This document shows, piece after piece, positions 43,501 through 53,391 of a DNA stretch of 64,000 nucleotides. The stretch is from contig JAYJMM010000121.1 of assembly GCA_037349105.1 (NCBI GenBank), positions 1,312,001 through 1,376,000 of the forward strand, in the 5' to 3' direction. Within the stretch, counting starts at the first letter, position 1. Each line of letters begins with the position of its first letter. A program made the position numbers and the translations under genes. The stretch is from Limnomonas spitsbergensis. Taxonomy: Eukaryota > Chlorophyta > Chlorophyceae > Chlamydomonadales. Under the pieces are notes generated by a model. It made no database searches, had not been told where the DNA came from, and was given only the letters and a program-made list of their open reading frames with translations.

Positions 43501-46500
43501 CTCTGTCGGTGCAACAGCGGCCTGTGTCTGGTGCAGCAGCGGCCTCTGTCTGGTGCAGCAGCGGCCTCTGTCTGGGGCAACAGCGGCCTCTGTCTGGTGC
43601 AGCAGCAGCCTGTGTCTGGTGCAGCAGCGGCCTCTGTCTGGTGCAGCAGCGGCCTCTGTCTGGTGCAGCAGCGGCCTCTGTCTGGTGCAGCAGCGGCCTC
43701 TGTCGGTGCAACAGCGGCCTCTGTCTGGTGCAGCAGCGGCCTCTGTCTGGTGCATCAGCGGCCTCTGTCTGGTGCAACAGCGGCCTGTGTCTGGTGCAGC
43801 AGCGGCCTCTGTCTGGTGCAGCAGCAGCCTCTGTCTGGTGCAGCAGCGGCCTCTGTCTGGTGCAGCAGCAGCAGCCTCTGTCTGGTGCAGCAGCAGCAGC
43901 CTCTGTCTGGTGCAGCAGCGGCCTCTGTCTGGTGCAGCAGCAGCCTGTGTCTGGTGCAGCAGCGGCCTCTGTCTGGTGCAGCAGCGGCCTCTGACTGGTG
44001 CAGCAGCGGCCTGTGTCTGGTGCAGCAGCGGCCTCTGTCTGGTGCAGCAGCAGCCTCTGTCTGGTGCAGCAGCAGCAGCCTCTGTCTGGTGCAACAGCAA
44101 TAGCCTCTGTCTGGTGCAGCAGCGGCCTCTGTCTGGTGCAGCAGCGGCCTCTGTCGGTGCAACAGCGGCCTCTGTCTGGTGCAGCAGCGGCCTCTGTCTG
44201 GTGCAGCAGCGGCCTCTGTCTAGTGCAGCAGCAGCCTTTGTCTGGTGCAGCAGCAGCCTGTGTCTGGTGCAGCAGCGGCCTCTGTCTGGTGCAGCAACAG
44301 CCTCTGTCTGGTGCAGCAGCAGCCTGTGTCTGGTGCAGCAGCGGCCTCTGTCTGGTGCAGCAGCAGCCTCTGTCTGGTGCAGCAGCGGCCTGTGTCTGGT
44401 GCAGCAGCGGCCTCTGTCTGGTGCAGCAGCGGCCTCTGACTGGTGCAGCAGCGGCCTGTGTCTGGTGCAGCAGCGGCCTCTGTCTGGTGCAGCAGCAGCC
44501 TCTGTCTGGTGCAGCAGCAGCAGCCTGTGTCTGGTGCAGCAGCAGCCTCTGTCTGGTGCAGCAGCGGCCTCTGTCTGGTGCAACAGCGGCCTCAGTCTGG
44601 TGCAGCAGCGGCCTCTGTCGGTGCAACAGCGGCCTGTGTCTGGTGCAGCAGCGGCCTCTGTCTATTGCAGCAGCGGCCTCTGTCTGGGGCAACAGCGGCC
44701 TCTGTCTGGTGCAGCAGCAGCCTGTGTCTGGTGCAGCAGCGGCCTCTGTCTGGTGCAGCAGCGGCCTCTGTCTGGTGCAGCAGCGGCCTCTGTCTGGTGC
44801 AGCAGCGGCCTCTGTCCGTGCAACAGCGGCCTCTGTCTGGTGCAGCAGCGGCCTCTGTCTGGTGCATCAGCGGCCTCTGTCTGGTGCAACAGCGGCCTGT
44901 GTCTGGTGCAGCAGCGGCCTCTGTCTGGTGCAGCAGCAGCCTCTGTCTGGTGCAGCAGCGGCCTCTGTCTGGTGCAGCAACAGCAGCCTCTGTCTGGTGC
45001 AGCAGCAGCAGCCTCTGTCTGGTGCAGCAGCGGCCTCTGTCTGGTGCAGCAGCAGCCTCTGTCTGGTGCAGCAGCAGCAGCCTCTGTCTGGTGCAGCAGC
45101 GGCCTCTGACTGGTGCAGCAGCGGCCTCTGTCGGTGCAACAGCGGCCTCTGTCTGGTGCAGCAGCGACCTCTGTCTGGTGCAGCAGCAGCAGCCTCTGTC
45201 TGGTGCAGCAGCAGCAGCCTCTGACTGGTGCAGCAGCGGCCTCTGTCGGTGCAACAGCGGCCTCTGTCTGGTGCAGCAGCAGCCTGTGTCTGGTGCAGCA
45301 GCGGCCTCTGTCTGGTGCAGCAGCGGCCTCTGACTGGTGCAGCAGCGGCCTGTGTCTGGTGCAGCAGCGGCCTCTGTCTGGTGCAGCAGCAGCCTCTGTC
45401 TGGTGCAGCAGCAGCGGCCTCTGTCTGGTGCAACAGCGGCCTCAGTCTGGTGCAGCAGCGGCCTCTGTCGGTGCAACAGCGGCCTGTGTCTGGTGCAGCA
45501 GCGGCCTCTGTCTGGTGCAGCAGTGGCCTCTGTCTGGGGCAACAGCGGCCTCTGTCTGGTGCAGCAGCAGCCTCTGTCTGGTGCAGCAGCGGCCTCTGTC
45601 TGGTGCAGCAGCGGCCTCTGTCTGGTGCAGCAGCGGCCTCTGTCTGGTGCAGCAGCGGCCTCTGTCGGTGCAACAGCGGCCTCTGTCTGGTGCAGCAGCG
45701 GCCTCTGTCTGGTGCATCAGCGGCCTCTGTCTGGTGCAACAGCGGCCTGTGTCTGGTGCAGCAGCGGCCTCTGTCTGGTGCAGCAGCAGCCTCTGTCTGG
45801 TGCAGCAGCGGCCTCTGTCTGGTGCAGCAGCAGCAGCCTCTGTCTGGTGTAGCAGCAGCAGCCTCTGTCTGGTGCAGCAGCGGCCTCTGTCTGGTGCAGC
45901 AGCAGCCTCTGTCTGGTGCAGCAGCAGCAGCCTCTGTCTGGTGCAGCAGCAGCCTCTGACTGGTGCAGCAGCGGCCTCTGTCTGGTGCAACAGCGGCCTC
46001 TGTCTGGTGCAGCAGCGACCTCTGTCTGGTGCAGCAGCAGCAGCCTCTGTCTGGTGCAGCAGCAGCAGCCTCTGACTGGTGCAGCAGCGGCCTCTGTCGG
46101 TGCAGCAGCGGCCTGTGTCTGGTGCAGCAGCGGCCTCTGTCTGGTGCAGCAGCGGCCTCTGTCTGATGCAGCAGCGGCCTCTGTCGGTGCAACAGCGGCC
46201 TCTGTCTGGTGCAGCAGCGGCCTCTGTCTGGTGCAGCAGCGGCCTCTGTCTGGTGCAGCAGCAGCCTGTGTCTGGTGCAGCAGCGGCCTCTGTCTGGTGC
46301 AGCAGCGGCCTCTGACTGGTGCAGCAGCGGCCTGTGTCTGGTGCAGCAGCGGCCTCTGTCTGGTGCAGCAGCAGCCTCTGTCTGGTGCAGCAGCAGCAGC
46401 CTCTGTCTGGTGCAGCAGCAACAGCCTCTGTCTGGTGCAGCAGCGGCCTCTGTCTGGTGCAGCAGCGGCCTCTGTCGGTGCAACAGCGGCCTCTGTCTGG

Positions 46501-48630
46501 TGCAGCAGCGGCCTCTGTCTGGTGCAGCAGCGGCCTCTGTCTGGTGCAGCAGCAGCCTCTGTCTGGTGCAGCAGCAGCCTGTGTCTGGTGCAGCAGCGGC
46601 CTCTGTCTGGTGCAGCAACAGCCTCTGTCTGGTGCAGCAGCAGCGTGTGTCTGGTGCAGCAGCGGCCTCTGTCTGGTGCAGCAGCAGCCTCTGTCTGGTG
46701 CAGCAGCGGCCTGTGTCTGGTGCAGCAGCGGCCTCTGTCTGGTGCAGCAGCGGCCTCTGACTGGTGCAGCAGCGGCCTGTGTCTGGTGCAGCAGCGGCCT
46801 CTGTCTGGTGCAGCAGCAGCCTCTGTCTGGTGCAGCAGCAGCAGCCTCTGTCTGGTGCAGCAGCAACAGCCTCTGTCTGGTGCAGCAGCGGCCTCTGTCG
46901 GTGCAACAGCGGCCTCTGTCTGGTGCAGCAGCGGCCTCTGTCTGGTGCAGCAGCGGCCTCTGTCTGGTGCAGCAGCAGCCTCTGTCTGGTGCAGCAGCAG
47001 CCTGTGTCTGGTGCAGCAGCGGCCTCTGTCTGGTGCAGCAGCAGCCTCTGTCTGGTGCAGCAGCAGCCTGTGTCTGGTGCAGCAGCGGCCTCTGTCTGGT
47101 GCAGCAGCAGCCTCTGTCTGGTGCAGCAGCGGCCTGTGTCTGGTGCAGCAGCGGCCTCTGTCTGGTGCAGCAGCAGCCTCTGTCTGGTGCAGCAGCGGCC
47201 TCTGTCTGGTGCAGCAGCGGCCTCTGTCTGGTGCATCAGGCCTTAGTGCTTGGGCAATCGAATGCCCTCCGGATACGCCTCTTTAAGTCGTCTCAAATCC
47301 AAATAGTGGAATCCAGGTCGCCCCCCAAGGTTGTTTGGTGCATACTAGGAATAGCAATCGTCTGAGCATGAGCCTGCAGCCACCATTTTGAAATCCAAGA
47401 CTGATAGGCAAATGTCAAATCCATTGAGACCATCCTGCCCCCCATGTGGACTGGGTCTGAGTGCAGTAAGGCATGCTAGACAAGGCATTGCGTTGGTGGA
47501 CATTGATTCCTGCCGTGAACCAAGGCCCAACCTACGCACCTAAAATGTTTCAAATCCTTAGACACCATCTTGCCACCCTCATGTACCGAATCTGAATGCA
47601 GTAAGGCATGCTAGACAAGAGATTGCGTTGGTGGACATTTCTCCCAGCCCAGAAGCAAAGCCTTATTTGCGCATTTCAGATGCAATCCCTCGCAAGAGAC
47701 ACCACGGCAAGAGACAAGATGCAACATGTCTGGATGCCAGATTGCGTTGGTGGACATTTATCCTTGCATTGAACCAAAGCTTAGCCTGCGCATCTCAAAT
47801 GCCATCTCCCCGCAAAAGACAAGATGCACCATGTCTGGATCCCATATGACGCTGTGAGAGATGAGGGGATGACGCTCTCCCATGCACGCAAGGAGAGGCT
47901 CTCATGCATCTCCATGCACGCATAAAGGTTCTCTCATGCAATTAACTGTATGCCTGTGTGCATGGAGACCCTCCCATACACTACCATGCGTGCATAGATG
48001 CTCCCATGCAAGTGTCTGTGCCATCAGGCATTCCCATGCAGATGCAAGCCTGCATGGAGACACTACCATGCATGCTTGCCCAATGAGCCAGGAAGGACGC
48101 TGTTCACATGACTTCCCTCGAGCCAGTAAGTTGCTTTTACTTCACTGGTACCACCGAATCCAAGTTCAGACATGTTCAGCAAATAAAAGGGGCTCTTGGC
48201 TACAACCAGTGGCAGGAACCTGCTGGCCCACTGGTGCAGTCCCTGGGTGCAGATGCTGGCACAGGCGGTAAGGCGCGCATGCCATGCGGCCGCAAGTGCT
48301 CAGCCATGCAACACTGTGCCCTCATCTATCTTGCCCAAGGGGCATCATGATACAATTATTTCCCAGCATCAGAAGTCGAACTTTCAGGGGCTTTTATGAG
48401 TGGCGCTATGCAGAAGCACCTCGGCATGCTGCAAGTGCTCAGCCATGCAACACTGTGCCCTCACCTATATTGCCCAAGGGGCATCACAATGCAATTATTT
48501 CCCAGCAGCAGAAGCCGAAGCTCAATAGGGCGCTATGCAGAAGCACCTCGGCATGCTGCTGCCGGACTCACTCTTCAAATTCGTCATCCTCATCTTGAAA
48601 CGCCGCAACCATCTTCGACGCGTCAGCCAT
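37524..48630 (-). CDS. DSS1: DSS1/SEM1, 26S proteasome lid and TREX-2 subunit, 2 exons, 74 aa
   Basis: Exon 1 is 48630-48572 and exon 2 is 37689-37524, joined in phase (GA plus G) to 74 codons plus TAG; human DSS1 has 70 residues. DSS1 is a small acidic, largely disordered protein of the 26S proteasome lid, and also of BRCA2 and TREX-2 assemblies (family knowledge). The signature blocks are present in order: DEDDEFEEF (13-21), ADDW (23-26), LWDKGWDND (38-46) and QPRAQL (55-60), matching human DDEFEEF, AEDW, VWEDNWDDD and QLRAEL. The C-terminus is unusual: six glutamines and PVAK replace the usual Lys/Glu-rich helix. A further intron there cannot be excluded. The donor is GTGAGT. The intron of about 10.9 kb contains six truncated exon 2 copies and an 8.6-kb satellite. 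Confidence 0.88.
37690..38665 (-). repeat. six truncated copies of DSS1 exon 2 start
   Basis: Directly upstream of exon 2 on the minus strand, copies of its acceptor and first 40 or so bases recur about every 150 bp (near 37810, 37985, 38150, 38298, 38450 and 38605). The motif reads FKADD or variants. In several the codon after it is TAG instead of TGG. Each is followed by gaggacagtgagg-type intron sequence. Confidence 0.88.
38673..47238. repeat. 8.6-kb satellite of 22-bp units in the DSS1 intron
   Basis: About 385 units of ggtgcagcagcggcctctgt plus ct, with common variants: cagcag to cagcagcag (25 bp), cggcct to cagcct, ctctgt to ctgtgt, gcagcag to gcaacag, and a 21-bp gtcggtgc form. Stop codons are rare in all six frames because the unit contains none; ctctgactgg variants add occasional stops. 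Frames up to 1,028 codons therefore appear on both strands, and none is a gene. Blocks of variants recur at intervals of roughly 0.85-1.1 kb. Confidence 0.96.
47380..47825. repeat. tandem repeat of about 120-138 bp, 3-4 copies
   Basis: The blocks agattgcgttggtggacatt, ggcatgctagacaag and tttcaaatcc recur at about 47482, 47620 and 47738. Lies in the DSS1 intron. Confidence 0.82.
47870..48090. repeat. catgcatggagac-type repeat
   Basis: Degenerate 25-35 bp units around catgcacgcaaggaga and ctcccatgca in the DSS1 intron. Confidence 0.7.
48285..48565 (-). repeat. duplication next to DSS1 exon 1
   Basis: Two copies of about 130-145 bp share caagtgctcagccatgcaac, ttgcccaaggggcatca, caattatttcccagca and cgctatgcagaagcacctcg plus gcatgctgc. 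The second ends 10 bases before the exon 1 donor, so the intron side of the junction has been duplicated. Confidence 0.85.
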
Positions 48631-49254
48631 TTGGACTGGAAGTAAATGCCGCTTGCCCCGGCTCGGGCGCTCCTGGAGAGGAGTGCCTCGTGCTCAGGCT
48701 GACACTGATACCGGGACTAGTCCCTTCCTGATCACTTCTATCAGTGCAGTAACTCATAAGCAGACATTAAACGGTGTGTATTAATTGCTGTCAAGATCTC
48801 GATATCGCTCGTCGGGGCTCACTGCACTTTGACGGACGCGAAGTCACGCTCGTAGCCACGGGCTTGCCTAGGGCTTGCCCCAATCGACCTAGACGGCAGG
48901 GTCGATCCAAGTGCGTCCTATCGAATCCTAATTATGCATAGCAACGTTCCCATATTTTCAGAACTTTAGGAGCGCTGATATGATATCACCTGTTGGTCTC
49001 AAAACGGGAGCTCGTCGTCGAGCTACCGTCTAAATCTACTAGATCCTACTACCCCCCAGATTTTACCAGTGCCAGGGGTGCAGGGTCGCAGAGGTACCCC
49101 TCAACTCCTTCAAGGCTACCTCCTGAAACTTATTTCTTTTCAGCATGGCCCAGAAGTGTTATGCCATTGAGCAACCCCCACATGCAACACCCCCAGCCGC
49201 AAATTCTTAAATTTTCTTTCCGGCCGTCTCACGGGAGTCACAGCTTCACCCCTA

Positions 49255-49566
49255 CTAGGTGCCCACGTGGCCGAGCCTTTTCTGAGCAGGGCCCATAGGT
49301 GTAACGTAATTGGCCCGCAACATACCGGCAGGGATTTCTTCCTACGTTTCCTTTAACTTAAAGTGTCGAGAAAGTTGGACCAAGTGGCCTAGAGGTGTTT
49401 GCCACAAAAAGTGCTACCAACAGTGCACGACATGAAAATGTGATGTACGTGCCTTCTGGTAAGTGGCTTATCTTCTATTGTTTGGTTAGTGGCTGGTCTG
49501 ATAGTCAGTGACATTACACCTCTGGGCCCTGCTCAAACAGGCTCGGCCGCGTGGGTGCCCAACTAT
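49255..49566. mobile_element. inverted-repeat element of about 310 bp with long termini
   Basis: The left end ggtgcccacgtggccgagcc, ttttctgagcagggccca, taggtgtaacgt and the right end (reverse complement: gggcacccacgcggccgagc, ctgtttgagcagggccca, gaggtgtaatgt) form inverted repeats of about 50 bp. Both flanks carry acta, a possible target duplication. No ORF is present, so it is MITE-like. Related single ends occur at 26043, 31125, 36147, 36990 and 49755. Confidence 0.7.
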
Positions 49567-49749
49567 CCCATTGGAAGAAAAGAAACTGAAAGTAAGAGGG
49601 ACTAAAAGAAGGAGAAGAACACAAAGTCTGATAGCGATGGGTTCTCTTAGCAGGTCGGGGGGGCTATTACATTAGATAGACCTCGCATAATACAATTATG
49701 ACGAACACTTTTCCATATCACTGTCCCTTGGGTGCCGAGGCGGCGCATG

Positions 49750-49890
49750 CTACTAATGACGTGACACCTCTGACCCTGCTCAAAACAGCAGGCTTGACCG
49801 CCAGGGCGCCTAAATAAAGGTTTGGGAGGACAGACCGAAACGAACAACAGGGGGCCGGGGAAACAAGGGGGGAAATGGGGGAAAAGGCAG
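49750..49890 (+). mobile_element. solitary end of the gctcggccgcg inverted-repeat family
   Basis: gacgtgacacctctgaccct, gctcaaaacagcaggcttga and gggcgcctaaataaagg match the right end of the 49255 element and the piece at 36903-37110. They continue into a shared acagaccgaaacgaacaaca, gggggccggg block. Confidence 0.55.
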
Positions 49891-50297
49891 AGCACATAAC
49901 ATCTAAAACCAGCTGCAGTTGCTCGGCAATATTGCAGAAAGTGTCATTTAAAAACCATTCCTCAGAATTTCGAAGCCATCCATTGCTCTTACCGGCCCCA
50001 AGTCTACTCTTCCAAGTTCTTTTGCCGTCTTAAGGTAGTTTATCCATCCAGAGCCTCCAATTACAATTCCACACCCAGAGGTTGAGGGATCGAACCTGTC
50101 ACGACATCTTCTCTCCCCCCCTCCTATAAATACCGCCGGGTTCCATGTTCCTGCCCCCTAAATAGGAGAATGACATGGCTGCAGCATGGCCCATGCTTTG
50201 CTTGGTAGGTGGACTAGAGCCTAGCCATTCCCTACCAGCCCCATGTGGTTGAGCGTTTGGCAGGGCCCAACGGGTATGCACCGTTCTATACCTTAAG

Positions 50298-50610
50298 CCA
50301 TCCAATGCGCTTTCTCCGTCCTTTGCTTTAGCCGCCCAACGTTTTAGAAATCCATTTCATTGGCCTTTACTTAATCTAGCCATCCCATGCCCTTTCTCCG
50401 TCCATTGCTGCCGCCGCCCAGAGTGTTAGAAATCCAATTCACTAGCTGTCAGTGAATCTAGCCATCCCATGCCCTTTCTCCGTCCTTTGCTTTAGCCGCC
50501 CAAATGTTTCGAAATCCAATTCACTAGCTGTCAGTTAATCTAGCCATCCCATGCCCTTTCTCCGCCCATTGCTTTAGCCGCCCAAAGCCTTCGAAATCCA
50601 ATTCACTAGA
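50298..50610. repeat. 82-bp tandem repeat, 4 copies
   Basis: Units begin agccatcccatgccctttct and contain tttagccgcccaa and aaatccaattcacta. Degenerate pieces continue to about 50830 around a SINE-like insertion. Confidence 0.9.
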
Positions 50611-50629
50611 TGTTCAAAAATCATTATCA

Positions 50630-50720
50630 AGAAATAGAGAAAACTACGCCCTGCAGGCGCGTGAGGGTTAAGGAAACTGCGCGGCATGGGCCTAGGCTGC
50701 GTCCGCGCCGTTACCATAAC
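50630..50720 (-). mobile_element. short SINE-like element, minus orientation
   Basis: The reverse complement starts atggtaacggcgcgg and contains ctgcgcagtttccttaaccc, tcacgcgcc and gggcgtag. The flanks tcattatca (50621-50629) and tcattatca (50721-50729) are a perfect 9-bp duplication. Confidence 0.8.
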
Positions 50721-51009
50721 TCATTATCAGCTAATGCTCTTTCGACCTCATTCGCTGTAGCCCTCCAAAATAGTCGTTCGCCGTCCAGTTCGATAGCCGT
50801 CCAAAAATCTAGCCATGCAATTCTCTAGCTCCACTCCACGAAGGAAAGGCGGCAGGGGAACTTGGCCTACAATTCAACAAGTAAAGGATTTGACGGCTTC
50901 ATCCACGCACTCAATTGTAATATTAATTTAGTAAGGGGTGCGCGGACCCTATCCGTTTTTTCGGTATTCACTTATTTAAGCCTCTGGATCTGACCCCTTC
51001 ACAACAGAA

Positions 51010-51240
51010 CATTTCATGGCCCTGGATCCGCCCCCCAAATCTAATTTAATGAGCCGGGCCACATTTCCTTTCCACGAAAGAACATTTAGTGCCTTTGGAT
51101 CCCCCCCTCCCCGAGCATAACATTTGTGCGACTAGATCCGCCCTCTCCCCAATGAAAAGTTCATGGCCTAGAACCCCCCTCCCCCCAAAAAGAACATTTC
51201 TAGCCTTTTGGACCCCCCCCCTCCCAAACATAGCATCTTA
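51010..51240. repeat. degenerate 40-60 bp repeat (acatttc-ggatccgccccc)
   Basis: Five units contain gaacattt, a gcct-tggatc block and a C-run. A related pair occurs at 53190-53310 on the other side of the LINE ORF1 relic. Whether these flank one element is unclear. Confidence 0.65.
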
Positions 51241-51249
51241 CACAGATTT

Positions 51250-51375
51250 TGACAACAGTTTGATGATGATATAACAACAGCTAATAATGATATAACAACA
51301 GCTAATAATGATATAACAACAGCTAATACCGGTAATGATATAACAACAGCTTAAAATGATATAACAACAGTTTCT
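51250..51375. repeat. 23-bp minisatellite (aatgatataacaacagcta)
   Basis: Five to six units with the core atgatataacaacagctaat, about 170 bases before the LINE ORF1 reading frame. It may be a 5' UTR repeat of that element. Confidence 0.85.
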
Positions 51376-51547
51376 CTCAATGCCGAAAATTATCGACCAT
51401 TTTAGCCTGCAGCAAAAATCTCAAGGTTCGACGGGCAGCAGCGCAGGCAAAGGCAGAAGATCAAACAGGAAGGACAAGTAACAACATCTGCGATCTGATC
51501 ATGAAGGCGAGGTCTGCGATCGAGGCGATGGGCCTTCTGAGGCTGGG

Positions 51548-52588
51548 ATGGATGAGGATCGATATGAGGAGGGAGGAAACGAGCGTTTAGAGGGCCAAAT
51601 TCTGGTCCTCGCGCAGAAAGTGGGTGTGCTGGAGGAGATTGTCGGGCGGCTGCAAGGGGTCAGCGCGTTGCAAGTTCAGAAAACCTTGTGGCTGGAGGGA
51701 CAGATCGGGGTGGTGCGTCCCATGGTGGATCAGATTTCCAAGAAAGACTACGGACTGATGCTGCAGATGCACGCAACGAAATGCGATGAACTGGGGAGTA
51801 AATACGTGGAGTTCAAGAAAATGGTTGCTACGTGGGTGAAGAATGTCGCCGAGCCATCTTTTCTGATCATTCGTGATGATGTAGCGAGACTGAAGGCTGG
51901 CATGAGCGTCCTCAACGGCAGGGATGGCGAGATAGCAGCGATGCAGAGGGAGCATGCCGATGTGAAGGCAGATGTGAAGGCAGATGAAGAAGATGGAGTC
52001 AGCAGCAGCAGCACTAGCAGCAACAACAGCAGGAACAACATTGTCGGCAGAGATTGAAAAAACCAGCGGCGACAGCAGCAGCAAAATCAAAAACACAGAG
52101 CGGCAAGCAGTAGCCCCGGCGGCTGCACCATCATGCGGAGCTGGTTGCGCAGCATGGGTGCTAGCGGCCCTGCGCTGCCCGCCATGCAGGATAGCAGGGA
52201 TTCCAGTTTCGTCATATCCGGAGTACCAGAGGGTGGTTTGGGGGAGGACTGTGCGGCTCTGGTCTGTGAGAAAGTGTGCAAGCTCATGGGTATCACTATC
52301 AATGTCAGTAGCGCCTTCCGCATGGGCAAGCCGGATCCCAACGGCAAGTTATTGCGGAAGATCAAGTTCTGCGTGGACAATCGCAGCGAAGCCGAGAGCA
52401 TAGTATACAAGAGGATTCAGTTGGCAGGCAAGGGTGTCACCATCTGGGATGATATGTCCCCTGCAGAGCTGTTGGCTCGGCATGAGCTCTGGCCCAACGC
52501 CCAAGTTCCAGTTTGATCAGGTGATGAAGTGCAGGGCGTTTTTCACGCGTGCTCGGCTCTTTGTCGATGGGGTGGAGGTGGCCGCATG
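51548..52588 (+). pseudogene. decayed LINE ORF1 protein gene (coiled coil + RRM-like)
   Basis: Frame 51548-52057 encodes a charged coiled-coil-like N-terminus (LEGQILVLAQKVGVLEEI, later ADVKADVKADEE). It stops at a single TGA (52055-52057). The same frame then continues to 52516 through SFVISGVPEG, CEKVCKLMGI, FRMGKPDPNG, IKFCVDNRSEAESI and IWDDMSPAELLARHELWP. This is the RRM plus C-terminal domain layout of L1-type ORF1 proteins, which bind element RNA. Near 52500 a frameshift moves the usual C-terminal end (FDQVMKCRAFF to LFVDGVEVAA) into another frame ending at 52588. No ORF2 was found downstream, so the copy looks truncated and inactive. It sits between the located uL16m exons and DSS1. 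Confidence 0.78.
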
Positions 52589-53391
52589 AGTTTTGCTTTC
52601 ATTTTTCAGGTTGAGGGGGAGCTTTGAAAGTCCTTAATGGGATGACTATCCCCTTGATTAGCACAATTCCTATCTCTGGTCTCCATATGTTTGCATCATC
52701 GTTTCTAAATCACTAATGCAACATTGAAATCGCTCACTTACAGATGTTTGGCATATGGTACTCATCTCAATGATTCATACACACAGTTCACACTTTTTAA
52801 ACACTTTACTCACTTATGTTACGCGTCCTTCAGTTTCTCACCTAGTTCACACATTTTAGAACACTTAAACTCACTGAAGTTCCGCCCACGCATCACACAG
52901 TTTTAACACGTACTAATACTTATACATTGCACTTAAATTTCTTGTTTCCTTCTTAATTTTCCTGGGTGGCGTCCAACCGAACTCTTTTGCACCCATGTCA
53001 TGTCTATGGCTGGGGCTAATCTTCTGCACTATGGGGTTCATTCCCATGCTACTGCTTGGTGGTTGTGTGTTGGTTGCTTGCCCAGGGGGTCACTGGTTTT
53101 TGTTCGCTGTCCTAGCGTATCTAGTGCCTGTACCGGTTTACGGGCTCATATCCCATGCATCATATGTGATGCCCCGTTGGACTGTAAAAGTTCACAAAAC
53201 TTCACATTGCATGGCCTTGAATCCGCCCCCCCACAAAATAACGTTTCTCTCTTGAATCCGGGCCACCCCCCGAAATAAAATCAAATGAGCCGTTAGACAT
53301 TTCCTCTCTGAGCAGGGTTGCATTAATCACTTCATCAGTTCCTCACAGCCAGTCAGGTTCACCCCCACGCTACCCGTCCACACTTTCACAC

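Noticed and set aside
38592..47365. Long open frames (up to 1,028 codons) on both strands
   Set aside because: All are translations of the 22-bp satellite, present in every phase, with no splice context or domain. The tract lies inside the DSS1 intron.
51010..53310. LTR retrotransposon bounded by the similar repeats at 51.0 and 53.2 kb
   Set aside because: The flanks are short degenerate minisatellite-like units, and the protein between them is of LINE ORF1 type, not gag-pol.
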